This document shows, one piece after another, positions 17,421 through 27,061 of a stretch of 64,000 nt of DNA; position 1 is the first letter of the stretch, and each line of letters starts with the position of its first letter. The position numbers and the translations under genes were made by a program. The notes under the pieces are model-generated. The model was given only the letters and a program-made list of their open reading frames with translations. It searched no databases and was not told where the DNA came from. The DNA is taken from contig JADQBB010000002.1 in NCBI GenBank assembly GCA_016903695.1, positions 62,001 through 126,000 on the forward strand, written 5' to 3'. Origin of the DNA: Chlorogloea purpurea SAG 13.99. Lineage in GTDB: Bacteria; Cyanobacteriota; Cyanobacteriia; Cyanobacteriales; Microcystaceae.

Positions 17421-20048
17421 TCACTCCTGGGGCAGGGGCTGATGTTTTTTAATCAGCTCGATCGCTTTACCCACCGACTCTGGGAAGATCACCACTAAAC
17501 CCCCTGGACTGACGTTAGCCAGGGCTTTTTCTAATGCTTCCTCTTCGTCGAGGATGACTTCGGGATGGAAACCAGGCTTTTCCTCGACGATGCCTTTGAG
17601 AATCAGGTCGGCTACTTCGCCGCGACTGCGCCCTCTGGTATCTTGGTCTTCTTTGACGATAACCCGATCGAATATATCCGCCGATAGCTTACCTAGCAGG
17701 ATCAGATCATCATCCCGACGATCTCCGGGACCGCCGATAACGCCGACTCTTTCCCCCTGCCAATTACGGACGAATTGACCTACCGCCTCGTAACCGGCGG
17801 GATTGTGGGCGTAATCTATGAGGGCGTGATGAGGTCCTAAATTGAACAGGTTCATTCTGCCTGGAGTTTGATCCGCCGAGGGTGAGAATGTTCTCACCCC
17901 TTGACGGATGATTTCAATATCCACGCCTTGTACGTAGGCGGCTAAGCAAGCAGCCAGGGCGTTAGCGATCATGAAAGGAGCCATACCCTTCATGGTGACG
18001 GGTAGATTGATCGCCTCTTCGATACGCAGAGTCCATTCGCCATCGACGATCGATAGGAAGCCGTTTTCATAAACCGCCACCATGCCGCCCCGCCGGATAT
18101 GCTCTTTGATCAGGGTATTTTCGGGACTCATGGAAAAATAAGCGACTTTGCCTTTAGTTTTTTCCACCATGGCTGATACCAGGGGATCATCGGCGTTCAA
18201 TACTGTATGACCGTAGGGGCTGACCACTTCAGCGATCACGCTTTTCACTTTCGCCATTTGTTCGATCGTATCTATATCGCCGATACCGAGGTGATCCGCC
18301 GCCACGTTGAGGATTACCCCCACGTCGCACTGATTGAAAGCTAAACCCGATCGCAGTATGCCACCTCTGGCGGTTTCTAATACCGCTACTTCCACTGTAG
18401 GATCTCGCAGGATCAGCCCGGCGCTATAAGGGCCGGTATTGTCACCTTTTTCTACTAAATAGTCCCCTAGATAGATGCCATCGGTGGTGGTGAACCCCAC
18501 TACTTTACCCGTTTGGCGATAGATATGGGAGATCAGGCGACTGGTGGTAGTTTTGCCGTTAGTGCCCGTGATGGCGAGGATAGGAATCCGCGTGGGGCTA
18601 TTGGGGGGGAAGAGCATATCGATAACGGGGGCCGCCACGTTGCGGGGTAAACCGCGACTGGGGGCGACGTGCATCCGAAAGCCAGGGGCCGCGTTCACTT
18701 CCACGATCACGCCGTCCACTTCCCGCAGTGGTCTACGAATATCGGGGGTAACAACGTCTATACCGGCTATATCGAGTCCGATTAATTTGGCCACTCGCTC
18801 GGCTATCCAAACGTTTTCCGGGTGGATTTCGTCGGTTCTATCCACCGCCACGCCCCCGGTGCTGAGGTTGGCAGTGGCCCGGAGATAGACGATCTCACCG
18901 GCTGGTAACACGCTTGATAATTCATAACCCTGACGTTCGAGAACGTTGAGGGCGGTACGATCGAGGGTTATCTTCGTTAGGACATTAGTATGCCCGTCGC
19001 CCCGGTTGGGATCTTGGTTGGTGATCTCGATCAGCGATTCGATGGTGGATACGCCGTCGCCGATCACATGGGCGGGTATTCTTTCCGCCACGGCCACTAC
19101 TTTACCATTGACCACCAGGACACGGTGATCGCTGCCTTTATAGTAACGTTCGACGATAACCGAGCGGGTTTTGGAAGCGGAACTCGCCATGTCGTAAGCT
19201 TCTTCAGCGTCTTTCTGGCTATTTATATCGATCGTGATCCCCCGCCCGTGGTTGCCATCGAGGGGTTTAAGGACGATGGGGAAACCGCCCACATCTTTGA
19301 TTGCGTCTTCGAGTTCATCTACATATTGAATCAGTGTTCCTCTTGGTACCGGTATCCCGGCATCTTTTAAAATCGTCTTCGTCCCTTCTTTATCACAGGC
19401 CAACTCTACCGCTAAAATCCCCGAATTACTGCTCAGGGTTGCTTGAATTCGCTTCTGGTAGACACCATAGCCTAACTGTACCATCGCCCTTGCGTTGAGC
19501 AACATCCAGGGTATACCGCGAGCTTGTGCTTCTTTAACGATCGTTTCCGTACTGGGGCCCAGGGCGGCGTTAGCGCATAAATCTCTTAAATCCGCTAGAT
19601 CCTTTTCTAATTCTTCGAGCGCATAGGTTCCCGTGTCCACTATGGATTGACACATCCTTACCGCTGCCCTACCGGCGTAGCGCCCGGCCTGTTCGTCCAC
19701 GTACTCGTACACCACATTATACACGCCTTCCGTGACTGTTTCTCTCGTACGCCCGAAGCCCACGGGTGTGCCCGCTAATTCCTGTAGTTCCAGGGCGATA
19801 TGTTCGATGATATGCCCCATGTAAGTGCCAGTTTGTACTCGCTCGAAAAAACCACCCCGGTAGCCAGGTGAGCAGTAGTGTTCTATTAAACTTGGTAAAA
19901 CCTGCACTAGACCTTCGTAAAAGCCAGGTATTTCGTTAGAAGGTCTCTGGGCTAAATCTTCTAAGTCCAGACGCATAACTATCAATCTGTCTCGTCGGAC
20001 GCTCCAGTAATTCGGGCCGCGTAGAGTTTGGGTTCTGAGGATTTTCAT
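17421..20048 (-). CDS. cphA: Cyanophycin synthetase
   Basis: Makes multi-L-arginyl-poly-L-aspartate (cyanophycin) from Asp, Arg and ATP. The 875-residue length is normal. It begins MKILRTQTLRGPNYWS, typical of CphA. An ATP-grasp domain spans about 215-470 (VLKPLDGNHGRGITIDI, VEVNAAPGFRMH), followed by a Mur-ligase-like domain with P-loop AITGTNGKTTTSRL near 493 and HALIDYAHNPAGYEAV near 740. cphB lies upstream in the same direction, about 100 bases away, so the order is cphB-cphA, likely co-transcribed. It converges with the potassium-channel gene. Confidence 0.97.
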   Translation of the reverse strand: MKILRTQTLRGPNYWSVRRDRLIVMRLDLEDLAQRPSNEIPGFYEGLVQVLPSLIEHYCSPGYRGGFFERVQTGTYMGHIIEHIALELQELAGTPVGFGRTRETVTEGVYNVVYEYVDEQAGRYAGRAAVRMCQSIVDTGTYALEELEKDLADLRDLCANAALGPSTETIVKEAQARGIPWMLLNARAMVQLGYGVYQKRIQATLSSNSGILAVELACDKEGTKTILKDAGIPVPRGTLIQYVDELEDAIKDVGGFPIVLKPLDGNHGRGITIDINSQKDAEEAYDMASSASKTRSVIVERYYKGSDHRVLVVNGKVVAVAERIPAHVIGDGVSTIESLIEITNQDPNRGDGHTNVLTKITLDRTALNVLERQGYELSSVLPAGEIVYLRATANLSTGGVAVDRTDEIHPENVWIAERVAKLIGLDIAGIDVVTPDIRRPLREVDGVIVEVNAAPGFRMHVAPSRGLPRNVAAPVIDMLFPPNSPTRIPILAITGTNGKTTTSRLISHIYRQTGKVVGFTTTDGIYLGDYLVEKGDNTGPYSAGLILRDPTVEVAVLETARGGILRSGLAFNQCDVGVILNVAADHLGIGDIDTIEQMAKVKSVIAEVVSPYGHTVLNADDPLVSAMVEKTKGKVAYFSMSPENTLIKEHIRRGGMVAVYENGFLSIVDGEWTLRIEEAINLPVTMKGMAPFMIANALAACLAAYVQGVDIEIIRQGVRTFSPSADQTPGRMNLFNLGPHHALIDYAHNPAGYEAVGQFVRNWQGERVGVIGGPGDRRDDDLILLGKLSADIFDRVIVKEDQDTRGRSRGEVADLILKGIVEEKPGFHPEVILDEEEALEKALANVSPGGLVVIFPESVGKAIELIKKHQPLPQE

Positions 20049-20149
20049 GAGTTCTGATTTAACACTGGGCTACTGAGAAGCACTAAGGAGCCATCCGTTA
20101 TTTTGTCGCTTTCTTGTGCTGTCTAACTGTTCATTATGAACATTTTTCT

Positions 20150-21010
20150 TTAACTGGAAATAATTCCAGCTTTTGGCTGATGTTTTTTTAGACTATAGAT
20201 GTCGCCGTAGGAGAGAATGTGAACTTTCAGGTTATGAAGGCTCAAAGGTTCGGAGGCTGTGACCCCGGCTTGATTGGTATAGGACATATCCCTGGCATCC
20301 ACGATCGTTACCGTGCCGCAACCGATCACTTGTAGTTGCCCGTCCGATTCAAACATGGCGCAGGTGTCTTCGTCTATTCCTATGCCCAAACGATCGGGAT
20401 AACCGGAAATAGCACTCATTAAACGGGCCATCCGATTACGATTATGAAAGTGTTGATCGACGATCACTTCGGGAATGATCCCCAATCCCATCGCCATATC
20501 TACTAAAGCTCGATTCGGCGCTTCGCCGCTACTGCCGCCCGCTATCATGTGATAACCCATCACCGCCGCCCCCGCGCTAGTCCCCGCTAACGTGATTTCT
20601 CCTTGTTGTACTCTCTGGCGAATCCTGTTCATCAAGGAAGTTTCCGATAATAGACCACATAGACGTAACTGGTCGCCGCCGGTGAGGAATATTCCCGTAC
20701 ACTCTTCTACATAAGCTTGAAATTGGGGATCTTCTCCCTGTACCCGATCCCTGATGTCGAGGACTTTGATGTATTTTGACCCCATTTCCTCGAAAATTCT
20801 TTGATAACGCTCACCGATTATCGTCGGTTCCCTGGAAGCCGAGGGTATAATAGCAAGTACGGACTCGGTTCCTCCAGAGCGATTCCAGAAAGTGTGGAGA
20901 ATTTCCTTACCATGAACTTTATCTTCGGCACCACCAATAACTAAAATGGCGGTTTTTGTCGATTGCGGTACGGGGTTACGAGGTTGTTTTGTTTCTAAAT
21001 CGACTAACAT
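20150..21010 (-). CDS. cphB: Cyanophycinase
   Basis: Serine exopeptidase of family S51 that releases beta-Asp-Arg dipeptides from cyanophycin. It is 286 residues. The start is followed by VIGGAEDKVHG; the nucleophile elbow is LAGTSAGAAVMGYH near residue 150, and VIVDQHFHNRNRMARL and GIGIDEDTCAMF are family signatures. It precedes cphA in the same orientation. A second S51 gene lies at 47015-47836. The start ATG at 21010 is well placed for the family N-terminus. Confidence 0.95.
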   Translation of the reverse strand: MLVDLETKQPRNPVPQSTKTAILVIGGAEDKVHGKEILHTFWNRSGGTESVLAIIPSASREPTIIGERYQRIFEEMGSKYIKVLDIRDRVQGEDPQFQAYVEECTGIFLTGGDQLRLCGLLSETSLMNRIRQRVQQGEITLAGTSAGAAVMGYHMIAGGSSGEAPNRALVDMAMGLGIIPEVIVDQHFHNRNRMARLMSAISGYPDRLGIGIDEDTCAMFESDGQLQVIGCGTVTIVDARDMSYTNQAGVTASEPLSLHNLKVHILSYGDIYSLKKHQPKAGIISS

Positions 21011-21365
21011 AGCGGCTGATCAATGAGCATCTTCAATTCAATGGGCGTTTTTTTAAGGGTTGAACAGGCTTGTCACCCTATTTTTTGCATTGGACTATCT
21101 AGCTTACCGTTTCGATCCCAATATTGAACAAGATTTTTTAGTAAATAAAAGTAAAAGATTAAACAATTCCCTTCGCCTGCTAAATTACGTTAGGTTTCCT
21201 TGGAAAGGACTCACGATTATAATAGAGTCGGGAAACCCGCGGATAATAAAGGATAGTGTAACATAGATAGACTTAACCTCAGTATTTATGTGGAAATCAT
21301 TAAAAAATTCTCCCGTACTAAAGTTAAACTAACACTGTAGGCGCTATAACCCTCCCATAATACCC
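21011..21365. other. Intergenic region between cphB and trmD
   Basis: The 355 bases between two divergent genes are AT-rich and should contain the cphB-cphA promoter (left) and the trmD promoter (right). A TATAAT hexamer occurs at 21218-21223 on the plus strand, but I find no well-spaced -35 partner. A 68-codon open frame at 21060 resembles no protein and is not called. I find no NtcA box with correct spacing. Confidence 0.4.
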
Positions 21366-22064
21366 GTGCAGTTCGATATTATTACTTTGTTCCCAGATTT
21401 TTTTACTTCCCCCTTGGCTTCGGGTTTACTAGGTAGAGCCTTGGAAAAAGGTATAGCGAAAGTTAACTTTATCAATCCCAGGGATTTCGCCCCCGATAAG
21501 CATCGCCGGGTGGATGATGAGCCTTACGGCGGCGGGGTGGGAATGTTGCTCAAACCCGAGCCGATTTTTGCCGCCGTGGAGTCTCTGCCGGTTTTACCCC
21601 GCCGGGAAATTATTCTCATGACTCCCCAAGGGGAACCTCTCAATCAACCCATTCTCTGGGATCTAGCCGCTCATTATGACCAGTTAGTATTAGTGTGCGG
21701 TCATTATGAGGGCGTGGATGAGCGTATCTGTCAACATTTAGTAACGAGGGAAATTTCCCTGGGAGATTTCGTCCTCACCTGCGGTGAGATTCCGGCTTTA
21801 ACTATACTTAACGGGGTGATCCGATTATTGCCTGGGACAGTGGGTAAAGAAGCCTCCCTTAAAGAGGAGAGTTTCGAGGCGGGTTTACTGGATTACCCTC
21901 AATATACTCGCCCGCCCACGTTCAGGGGTTGGGAAGTCCCGGGGGTTTTACGATCGGGTAATCATGAAAGCATCGCCCATTGGCGCTATCAACAGCAATT
22001 AAAGCGTACTAGAGAACGCAGACCCGATCTATGGGAAAAATGGCAGGAAAGTAAGGATAGTTAG
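21366..22064 (+). CDS. trmD: tRNA (guanine37-N1)-methyltransferase
   Basis: SPOUT-class enzyme that methylates G37 of tRNAs to prevent frameshifting. It is 232 residues. The N-terminus [11 protein letters not shown], the [17 protein letters not shown] segment and the trefoil-knot AdoMet site ([25 protein letters not shown]) are clear. The start is GTG at 21366 (GTG CAG TTC GAT), since the conserved FDIITLFP follows at once and no ATG precedes it. The 3' end overlaps the convergent hisIE gene by 4 bases. Confidence 0.96.
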   Translation: MQFDIITLFPDFFTSPLASGLLGRALEKGIAKVNFINPRDFAPDKHRRVDDEPYGGGVGMLLKPEPIFAAVESLPVLPRREIILMTPQGEPLNQPILWDLAAHYDQLVLVCGHYEGVDERICQHLVTREISLGDFVLTCGEIPALTILNGVIRLLPGTVGKEASLKEESFEAGLLDYPQYTRPPTFRGWEVPGVLRSGNHESIAHWRYQQQLKRTRERRPDLWEKWQESKDS

Positions 22065-22696
22065 CGTTTTCTCGCTTCTAATTGCCGGTACACTTCTCTT
22101 AAAGGCACGCGGTGATAAGCCAGGGCCACGAGGGTATGATATAACAAATCCGCCACTTCCCCGGCGATCGATCCCGCTGAATCATCTTTACAAGCCATTA
22201 CCACCTCGGCCGCTTCCTCGCCGATTTTCTTGAGGATCTTATTATCGCCCCCGGCTATTAATTTACAGGTATAGGAATCGGTATTGGGGTTATCCCGTCG
22301 CTCACAGATCGTTTCGTATAATTGGCTCAAGGTGTGGCTCGATGGCTGCCGTTTGTCTGCTTCTAACCGGTGAAAACAACTTCTTTCCCCCGTGTGACAG
22401 GCTATATCCCCGGTTTGTTCGATCGTTAATAACAAGGCATCGCCGTCGCAGTCGTAACGTATATCCCGTAACTTCTGAATATGTCCCGATGTGGCCCCCT
22501 TGTGCCATAGTTCCCCTCGCGAGCGACTCCAGTACCACACTTCGCCGGTGGCTAAGGTTTTCTCTAAAGATTCCGCGTTCATCCAAGCCATCATCAACAC
22601 CGTGCCGTCGAGATAATCCTGGGCGATGGCGGCTACTAAACCCCCCTCGTTATATTTAATGGTAGTAGGATGAACTAAATGGGTAAATGAGGACAT
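22061..22696 (-). CDS. hisIE: Bifunctional phosphoribosyl-AMP cyclohydrolase / phosphoribosyl-ATP pyrophosphatase
   Basis: Carries out steps 2 and 3 of histidine biosynthesis. It is 211 residues with two fused domains. HisI part: [18 protein letters not shown], the zinc/magnesium motif [11 protein letters not shown], and CHTGERSCF. HisE part (about 120-211): [35 protein letters not shown] and a [10 protein letters not shown] helix. Both active sites look intact. It lies downstream of an S1-domain protein gene on the same strand, 21 bases from its end. hisA lies about 4 kb to the right, so his genes are scattered, as is usual in cyanobacteria. Confidence 0.96.
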   Translation of the reverse strand: MSSFTHLVHPTTIKYNEGGLVAAIAQDYLDGTVLMMAWMNAESLEKTLATGEVWYWSRSRGELWHKGATSGHIQKLRDIRYDCDGDALLLTIEQTGDIACHTGERSCFHRLEADKRQPSSHTLSQLYETICERRDNPNTDSYTCKLIAGGDNKILKKIGEEAAEVVMACKDDSAGSIAGEVADLLYHTLVALAYHRVPLREVYRQLEARKR

Positions 22697-22717
22697 ATGT
22701 CAAGAAATTTTTGCTGA

Positions 22718-23626
22718 TTAATTTTGCTGAGCGTTAGCGAAATTGGCTTTATATTGTTCCAATCTTTCTTCGGCATTATCCATCACTGCTGCCATATTTT
22801 GTAGTAACTCCCCGGGGAATGCTTCTAATACTTTCGTCGATAGAGAAAAGCGATTTCTGTACTCGTCTATTTCTACGATCGCCACCTTGATTTGTTGACC
22901 GACTCGGAAGAGGGAATTAAGATTCTCGATCGTACCGCCGCTGATCTGCTTGATATGTAATAAACCGCTCACACCGCCGCAGTCCACGAAGTAACCGTAA
23001 GGTTGTACTTTCGCCACCGTCCCCGTAACCAGATTACCTACTACTAATTGATCCATCATCGCCGCCTTGGCGATTTCTCTCTGGGATAAAACCAGTTTAT
23101 TTTTATCCTGATCCACTTCGATAAAATTGGCAGTTAAAGTTTGTCCCACCAGAGAATCCAGATCATTCTTCTCGATCAAATGAGAGCGAGGGATAAAAGC
23201 GTTTAAACCGTTAAACTCGGCGGTGACACCACCTTTATTAACACCCGTTATCCGCACTTGGACGGGTTTTTTAGTGTCGGAAATTTGGGAAACATCTTCC
23301 CAAGCTTCTTTTAATAATAATTGACGGCGCGAAAGAGTAACTTGTCCATCCGCGTCCTGTTCTTTAACGATTAAAAACTCGATTTCCGTACCTAAAGGTA
23401 ATATTTCTTCGATGGGGGCTTCCACGGATAAACCGGCTTCGTAGAGAGGAAGGAGGGCGGAAGATTTACCACCAATATCTACATAGGCCCCGTCGGAGGA
23501 GTGTTGGACGACTTTACCCTTGACTACTTGACCTTTCTCGAACTGGTAATCGTATCGTGATAGGGCAAGGGCAAAATCATCCATGGAAAAAGATGACTGG
23601 TTAGACGGGCTAGATTTAGGGGCCAT
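22718..23626 (-). CDS. S1-domain RNA-binding protein (30S ribosomal protein S1 homologue)
   Basis: RNA-binding protein acting with the 30S subunit in mRNA recruitment. I chose ATG 23626 (MAPKSSP...), giving 302 residues. An upstream in-frame ATG at 23701 would add 25 residues that do not look like the family and would touch the next gene's stop. Three S1/OB repeats are visible: GQVVKGKVVQHSSDGAYVDI (near 35), PVQVRITGVNKGGVTAEF (near 120) and GNLVTGTVAKVQPYGYFVDC (near 200). Cyanobacteria encode several S1-like proteins; this could be either of the two short three-domain forms, so I give no symbol. Confidence 0.85.
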   Translation of the reverse strand: MAPKSSPSNQSSFSMDDFALALSRYDYQFEKGQVVKGKVVQHSSDGAYVDIGGKSSALLPLYEAGLSVEAPIEEILPLGTEIEFLIVKEQDADGQVTLSRRQLLLKEAWEDVSQISDTKKPVQVRITGVNKGGVTAEFNGLNAFIPRSHLIEKNDLDSLVGQTLTANFIEVDQDKNKLVLSQREIAKAAMMDQLVVGNLVTGTVAKVQPYGYFVDCGGVSGLLHIKQISGGTIENLNSLFRVGQQIKVAIVEIDEYRNRFSLSTKVLEAFPGELLQNMAAVMDNAEERLEQYKANFANAQQN

Positions 23627-23700
23627 GTTACTTAGAAACGTTATCGAAGAATAAAATTGAGCTATCTCCAGTTTAATCCTGAAGTTCTCTAAACAAACCA

Positions 23701-24438
23701 CTAATTTTCCAAGGTGCTAAACAAACGTAACACATGACCCCATGCAGATGCGGCGGCAGTTCGATCGTAGCTGCCCCTCTGGTCACAAAAGAAGCCGTGG
23801 TCCGCGTCGGGATATTTAAAGATTTGATGAGGAATACCGGCACTCTTTAGCGCCCCTTCAATTTCATCTACTTGCGCGGCGGGAATACTGGCATCTTTCT
23901 CGCCGAAAAAGGCGTACATCGTGCCTTTTATATCCGGTGTACGACTGTGCGTGACCCCTTGCCCTCCCGGTGTCATGGTGGTGATACCCGCCCCGTAAAA
24001 GGAGGCGGTAACTTTAATCTCTGGTAAAGTGGCGACGAGATACACTACATGACCGCCGAAACAAAAACCGATCGAACCCACTCCCGTTTTTTGCACGAAT
24101 GGTAAATTGTAGAGATAATCGATCGTCGCTTTTATATCGCTCTCTAATTCTTCGGCTTTGGTGAGATTTTTATACTTCCTACCGATGCTTATATCTTCGG
24201 GCCCGTAACCGGTTTCAAAACCGGGGGCGATTCTCTGGTAGATAGCAGGAGCGATCGCTACATAACCCTCTCTGGCGATACGTCTGGTTACATCTCGGAT
24301 ATGGTCGTTAACCCCGAAGATTTCTTGAACGACGATTATGGCGGGATATATACCCTCCCGGCTCGGCTGGGCTAGATAGGCGGATATTTCCAAATCACCG
24401 TTAAGAAAGGTCACGAAATTACTGTTTATCTGAAGCAT
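23701..24438 (-). CDS. Dienelactone hydrolase family protein
   Basis: Alpha/beta hydrolase of the DLH family, 245 residues. The catalytic triad is visible: nucleophile Cys in GSIGFCFGGHVVYL near residue 125, Asp in FFGEKDASIP near 180, and His in PDADHGFFCD near 215. VVQEIFGVNDHIRDVTRRIA near residue 35 is a typical DLH segment. The substrate is not predictable; carboxymethylenebutenolidase activity is a family label only. It is separated by 6 bases from the HAD gene upstream on the same strand, suggesting co-transcription. No signal peptide is seen. Confidence 0.88.
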   Translation of the reverse strand: MLQINSNFVTFLNGDLEISAYLAQPSREGIYPAIIVVQEIFGVNDHIRDVTRRIAREGYVAIAPAIYQRIAPGFETGYGPEDISIGRKYKNLTKAEELESDIKATIDYLYNLPFVQKTGVGSIGFCFGGHVVYLVATLPEIKVTASFYGAGITTMTPGGQGVTHSRTPDIKGTMYAFFGEKDASIPAAQVDEIEGALKSAGIPHQIFKYPDADHGFFCDQRGSYDRTAAASAWGHVLRLFSTLEN

Positions 24439-24444
24439 AGGTAG

Positions 24445-25260
24445 TTAAGGGATGAATTTTTCCAGGGCGGCGGCCACTCCATCCGATTCTACAGAAGGAG
24501 CGACCCAATGGGCGAGACTTTTCACGTCTTCGGGTGCGTCACCCATAGCGATCGCTAACCCGGCATAGGATAACATGGACACATCGTTAAAGTTATCGCC
24601 GATGGTCATCACCTGATCACGATTCAGCCCTAAGACCTTCTCCGCCAGATAAGCCACCGCTTCCCCTTTAGTCGCTTCCGGGTGGGTGGCTTCAAAGAAA
24701 GTCTCGGTGGATTGGGTTAAATATAATTGTTCCGGGGTGTAACGAGCGCTCAAGGTTTCCCACAATTGCTTGATGATGGCGCTATCGTGCCCCATAGCGA
24801 GGATTTTCGTGGGGTGTTTGTGGATGACGGTTCTGAGGTCTTCGACGATGATCGGTTTAATGCCCGATCGTTTACCATAGGAGACGGTATCGTTATTGAC
24901 GTAACTAACATAGAGAGCGTCGTCGATATACAGATGTACGCCCAGATAGGGTTTCCATTGGGGTTGTCGTAAATATTCCACGAGATCGAGGGCTAAATCT
25001 GCGGGTACGGGTATATGTCGATGTAATCTGCCATCGCGGGGATTCTGTATCCAAGCGCCGTTATAAGCGATCAGAGGCTGACTCGATTTAATCCGTTTGT
25101 GGAAGCGTAAGGCGGATTGATACATTCTCCCCGTAGCTATAGCCACGGGAATACCTTTAGCCTGTACGGAAGCGATCGCCTTGCGGATGGGTTCCGTCAC
25201 ATCGTTAGATTTACCGGCGATCGTACCATCCACATCTACTACTACTAAGCGAATATCCAC
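24445..25260 (-). CDS. Cof-type HAD-IIB sugar-phosphatase-like hydrolase
   Basis: Haloacid-dehalogenase superfamily phosphatase, 271 residues. Motif I is VVVDVDGTIAGKSN at residue 6-19 (nucleophile and acid Asp); motif II is the Thr in VAIATGRMYQSALRFH. A large C2B cap spans about 85-185. The motif III lysine is in HPEATKGEAVAYL, and motif IV is MTIGDNFNDVSML. All catalytic residues are present. The family acts on sugar phosphates, nucleotides or FMN; the specific substrate cannot be told. It is the first gene of a leftward run with the dienelactone hydrolase. Confidence 0.9.
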   Translation of the reverse strand: MDIRLVVVDVDGTIAGKSNDVTEPIRKAIASVQAKGIPVAIATGRMYQSALRFHKRIKSSQPLIAYNGAWIQNPRDGRLHRHIPVPADLALDLVEYLRQPQWKPYLGVHLYIDDALYVSYVNNDTVSYGKRSGIKPIIVEDLRTVIHKHPTKILAMGHDSAIIKQLWETLSARYTPEQLYLTQSTETFFEATHPEATKGEAVAYLAEKVLGLNRDQVMTIGDNFNDVSMLSYAGLAIAMGDAPEDVKSLAHWVAPSVESDGVAAALEKFIP

Positions 25261-25379
25261 GTTAGTTCGGGTAATATTTCCCTTTAAGCATAAATAATTA
25301 ATTGATGTATTCCCAAACTTTCCCCAGCCACAGACCTTAAAATTACTTAAAATTAAAGGTGATTCGTGAGTACAACCCG

Positions 25380-25631
25380 ATGCAAATTACTCTAAACCTA
25401 CCTGATAGCCTCAGCCAAACGGAAACCTTTAACCAGAGTGACTGGCTTCGTGAAATTGCCATGGCCCTGTTTCAGCAAGAACGGATTTCTTTGGGCCGCG
25501 CCAGCAAAATTGCTGGGGTAGATGTGATGGACTTTCAAAAGCTACTGGCAGATAGGGGTATTTACGTCCATTATGATGTGGAAGACTTTGAGCAGGATGT
25601 TCAGCATCTGCGAGATCGGGGCTGGCTATGA
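25380..25631 (+). CDS. UPF0175 family protein, probable antitoxin
   Basis: Small protein with the UPF0175 fold. From ATG 25380 it has 83 residues; a GTG at 25359 is an alternative start. The characteristic stretch is LREIAMALFQQERISLGRAS followed by AGVDVMDFQKLLADRGI and IYVHYDVEDF, a predicted helix-turn-helix-like helical protein. It overlaps the PIN-like gene by 4 bases (ATGA), the arrangement typical of UPF0175/DUF3368 pairs annotated as type II toxin-antitoxin modules. The antitoxin role is inferred from this pairing; DNA autoregulation is a guess. Confidence 0.8.
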   Translation: MQITLNLPDSLSQTETFNQSDWLREIAMALFQQERISLGRASKIAGVDVMDFQKLLADRGIYVHYDVEDFEQDVQHLRDRGWL

Positions 25632-26116
25632 TCGTCGTCAGCGATACCTCTGCGCTCTCTAACCTTGCCATTGTCCATCAACTCCGGTTACTATCCGCTA
25701 TTTACCAAACCGTTATTATTCCAGACGTTGTTGCCAGCGAACTAGCTGCCAGCAACAACCCCACGATTTCAGCGATTCTGCAACTGGATTGGATTCTAAC
25801 CCAATCCCTCACCACATCTGAACTTGCCGACCAACTACAACAAGAACGGGGCCTCGATGCCGGAGAAGCGAATGCTATAGCCCTAGCGCTCGAGCTACGA
25901 GCCGATGATCTGCTCATTGATGAACGCTTGGGAAGGCGAGAGGCAGTTCGGCTGGGGATACCTATTATAGGTATCTTGGGTATTCTGCTCGTTGCCAAAC
26001 AAAGAAATCTCATTCCTCAAGTTCAACCCGTTATGAATTCTTTGATCGACCAAGCGGGTTTTCGTGTCAGCCCCGGGCTATACCAGCGTGTCTTAACCCT
26101 TTGTCAAGAAGATTAA
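25628..26116 (+). CDS. DUF3368 PIN-like protein, probable toxin
   Basis: PIN-domain nuclease-like protein of 162 residues. VVSDTSALSNLAIV supplies the first conserved Asp. The second acidic pair is in RGLDAGEANAIALAL (Asp-x-Gly-Glu), and ADDLLIDERLGRREA gives the third Asp cluster, followed by GIPIIGILGILL. All PIN acidic positions appear present, so nuclease activity is plausible. It is coupled to the UPF0175 gene by a 4-base overlap. The pair sits between the HAD gene and hisA. I cannot exclude a solitary regulator function. Confidence 0.8.
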   Translation: MIVVSDTSALSNLAIVHQLRLLSAIYQTVIIPDVVASELAASNNPTISAILQLDWILTQSLTTSELADQLQQERGLDAGEANAIALALELRADDLLIDERLGRREAVRLGIPIIGILGILLVAKQRNLIPQVQPVMNSLIDQAGFRVSPGLYQRVLTLCQED

Positions 26117-26197
26117 TATTAATCATAAGGTCGTAATCTTAATCATGGTCGGGTTTCGATACTATCCCAGGAGTATTCGGTCGAGCGGTAAATTAAT

Positions 26198-26959
26198 TCA
26201 GACGAAAAAATTATCCGGCACATCCTGCCAGCGTCCGGGGCCGATCGCTTTAATCGCTTCTCTGAGATTAACATTCCCCGTGTACAACGCCCGCCCTACG
26301 ATTACCCCCGTCACTCCCGCGGGTTCTAATGACAGTAAACTCAATAAATCCGTCAGGGAACTAATACCGCCGGAGGCGATCACCGGAATATCTATTTTGT
26401 GGGCTAATTCTCGTAAAGCGTTCAAGTTAGGCCCCGCTAAAGTGCCATCACGATGAATGTCCGTATAAATAATAGAAGCTGCCCCTGCCAGGGCCATATC
26501 CCCCGCTAAGTCCGTCGCTTCTACGGACGAGGTTTCTAACCAACCTTTGACGGCTACTTTGCCATCGCGGGCATCGATACCGACGATGATCTTACCGGGG
26601 AAAGCTTGACACAGTTCTTCTACTAAAGCGGGATTCTCTACCGCAACTGTGCCCAAAATTACCTGTTTCACACCTAGATCTAGCAATTGCTCGACGCTAG
26701 TCCGATCTCTCAAACCTCCCCCCACCTGTACGGCTATGGGTAGGCTTTCAATTATTCTAGAGATAGTTGACAAATTAACCTGCTTACCCTCTTTGGCTCC
26801 ATCCAAGTCCACCAGGTGTAAGCGGGTAGCGCCCTGGGAAACCCAATCTCGAGCTACGGTGAGAGGGTCATCGTTGAAAACTTGAGATTGTTCGTAATCG
26901 CCCTGATAAAGTCGGACACATTTTCCCTCTAAAATATCGATCGCCGGAATAACTTCCAT
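26198..26959 (-). CDS. hisA: ProFAR isomerase (HisA)
   Basis: Catalyses the fourth step of histidine biosynthesis, an Amadori rearrangement, in a TIM barrel. I chose ATG 26959 ([17 protein letters not shown]), since the eight extra residues from 26983 do not fit the family; this gives 253 residues. The catalytic Asp in [10 protein letters not shown], the phosphate-binding VQVGGGLRD and VIASGGISS, and [13 protein letters not shown] with the second catalytic Asp are all intact. It stands alone, divergent from the DUF3172 gene. Confidence 0.96.
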   Translation of the reverse strand: MEVIPAIDILEGKCVRLYQGDYEQSQVFNDDPLTVARDWVSQGATRLHLVDLDGAKEGKQVNLSTISRIIESLPIAVQVGGGLRDRTSVEQLLDLGVKQVILGTVAVENPALVEELCQAFPGKIIVGIDARDGKVAVKGWLETSSVEATDLAGDMALAGAASIIYTDIHRDGTLAGPNLNALRELAHKIDIPVIASGGISSLTDLLSLLSLEPAGVTGVIVGRALYTGNVNLREAIKAIGPGRWQDVPDNFFV

Positions 26960-27061
26960 AATGTTGTTTTCGTTAATGACCAATATTCGATCGTACCGTA
27001 TCCATTGTTAGGATAGAAACAAATAAGCGACAATGGGGCTAGGTTGTCTTAAGAAAAGTTG

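Noticed and set aside
21060-21266. 68-codon open frame between cphB and trmD
   Set aside because: No ATG start context, unconvincing composition and overlap with the necessary promoter region.
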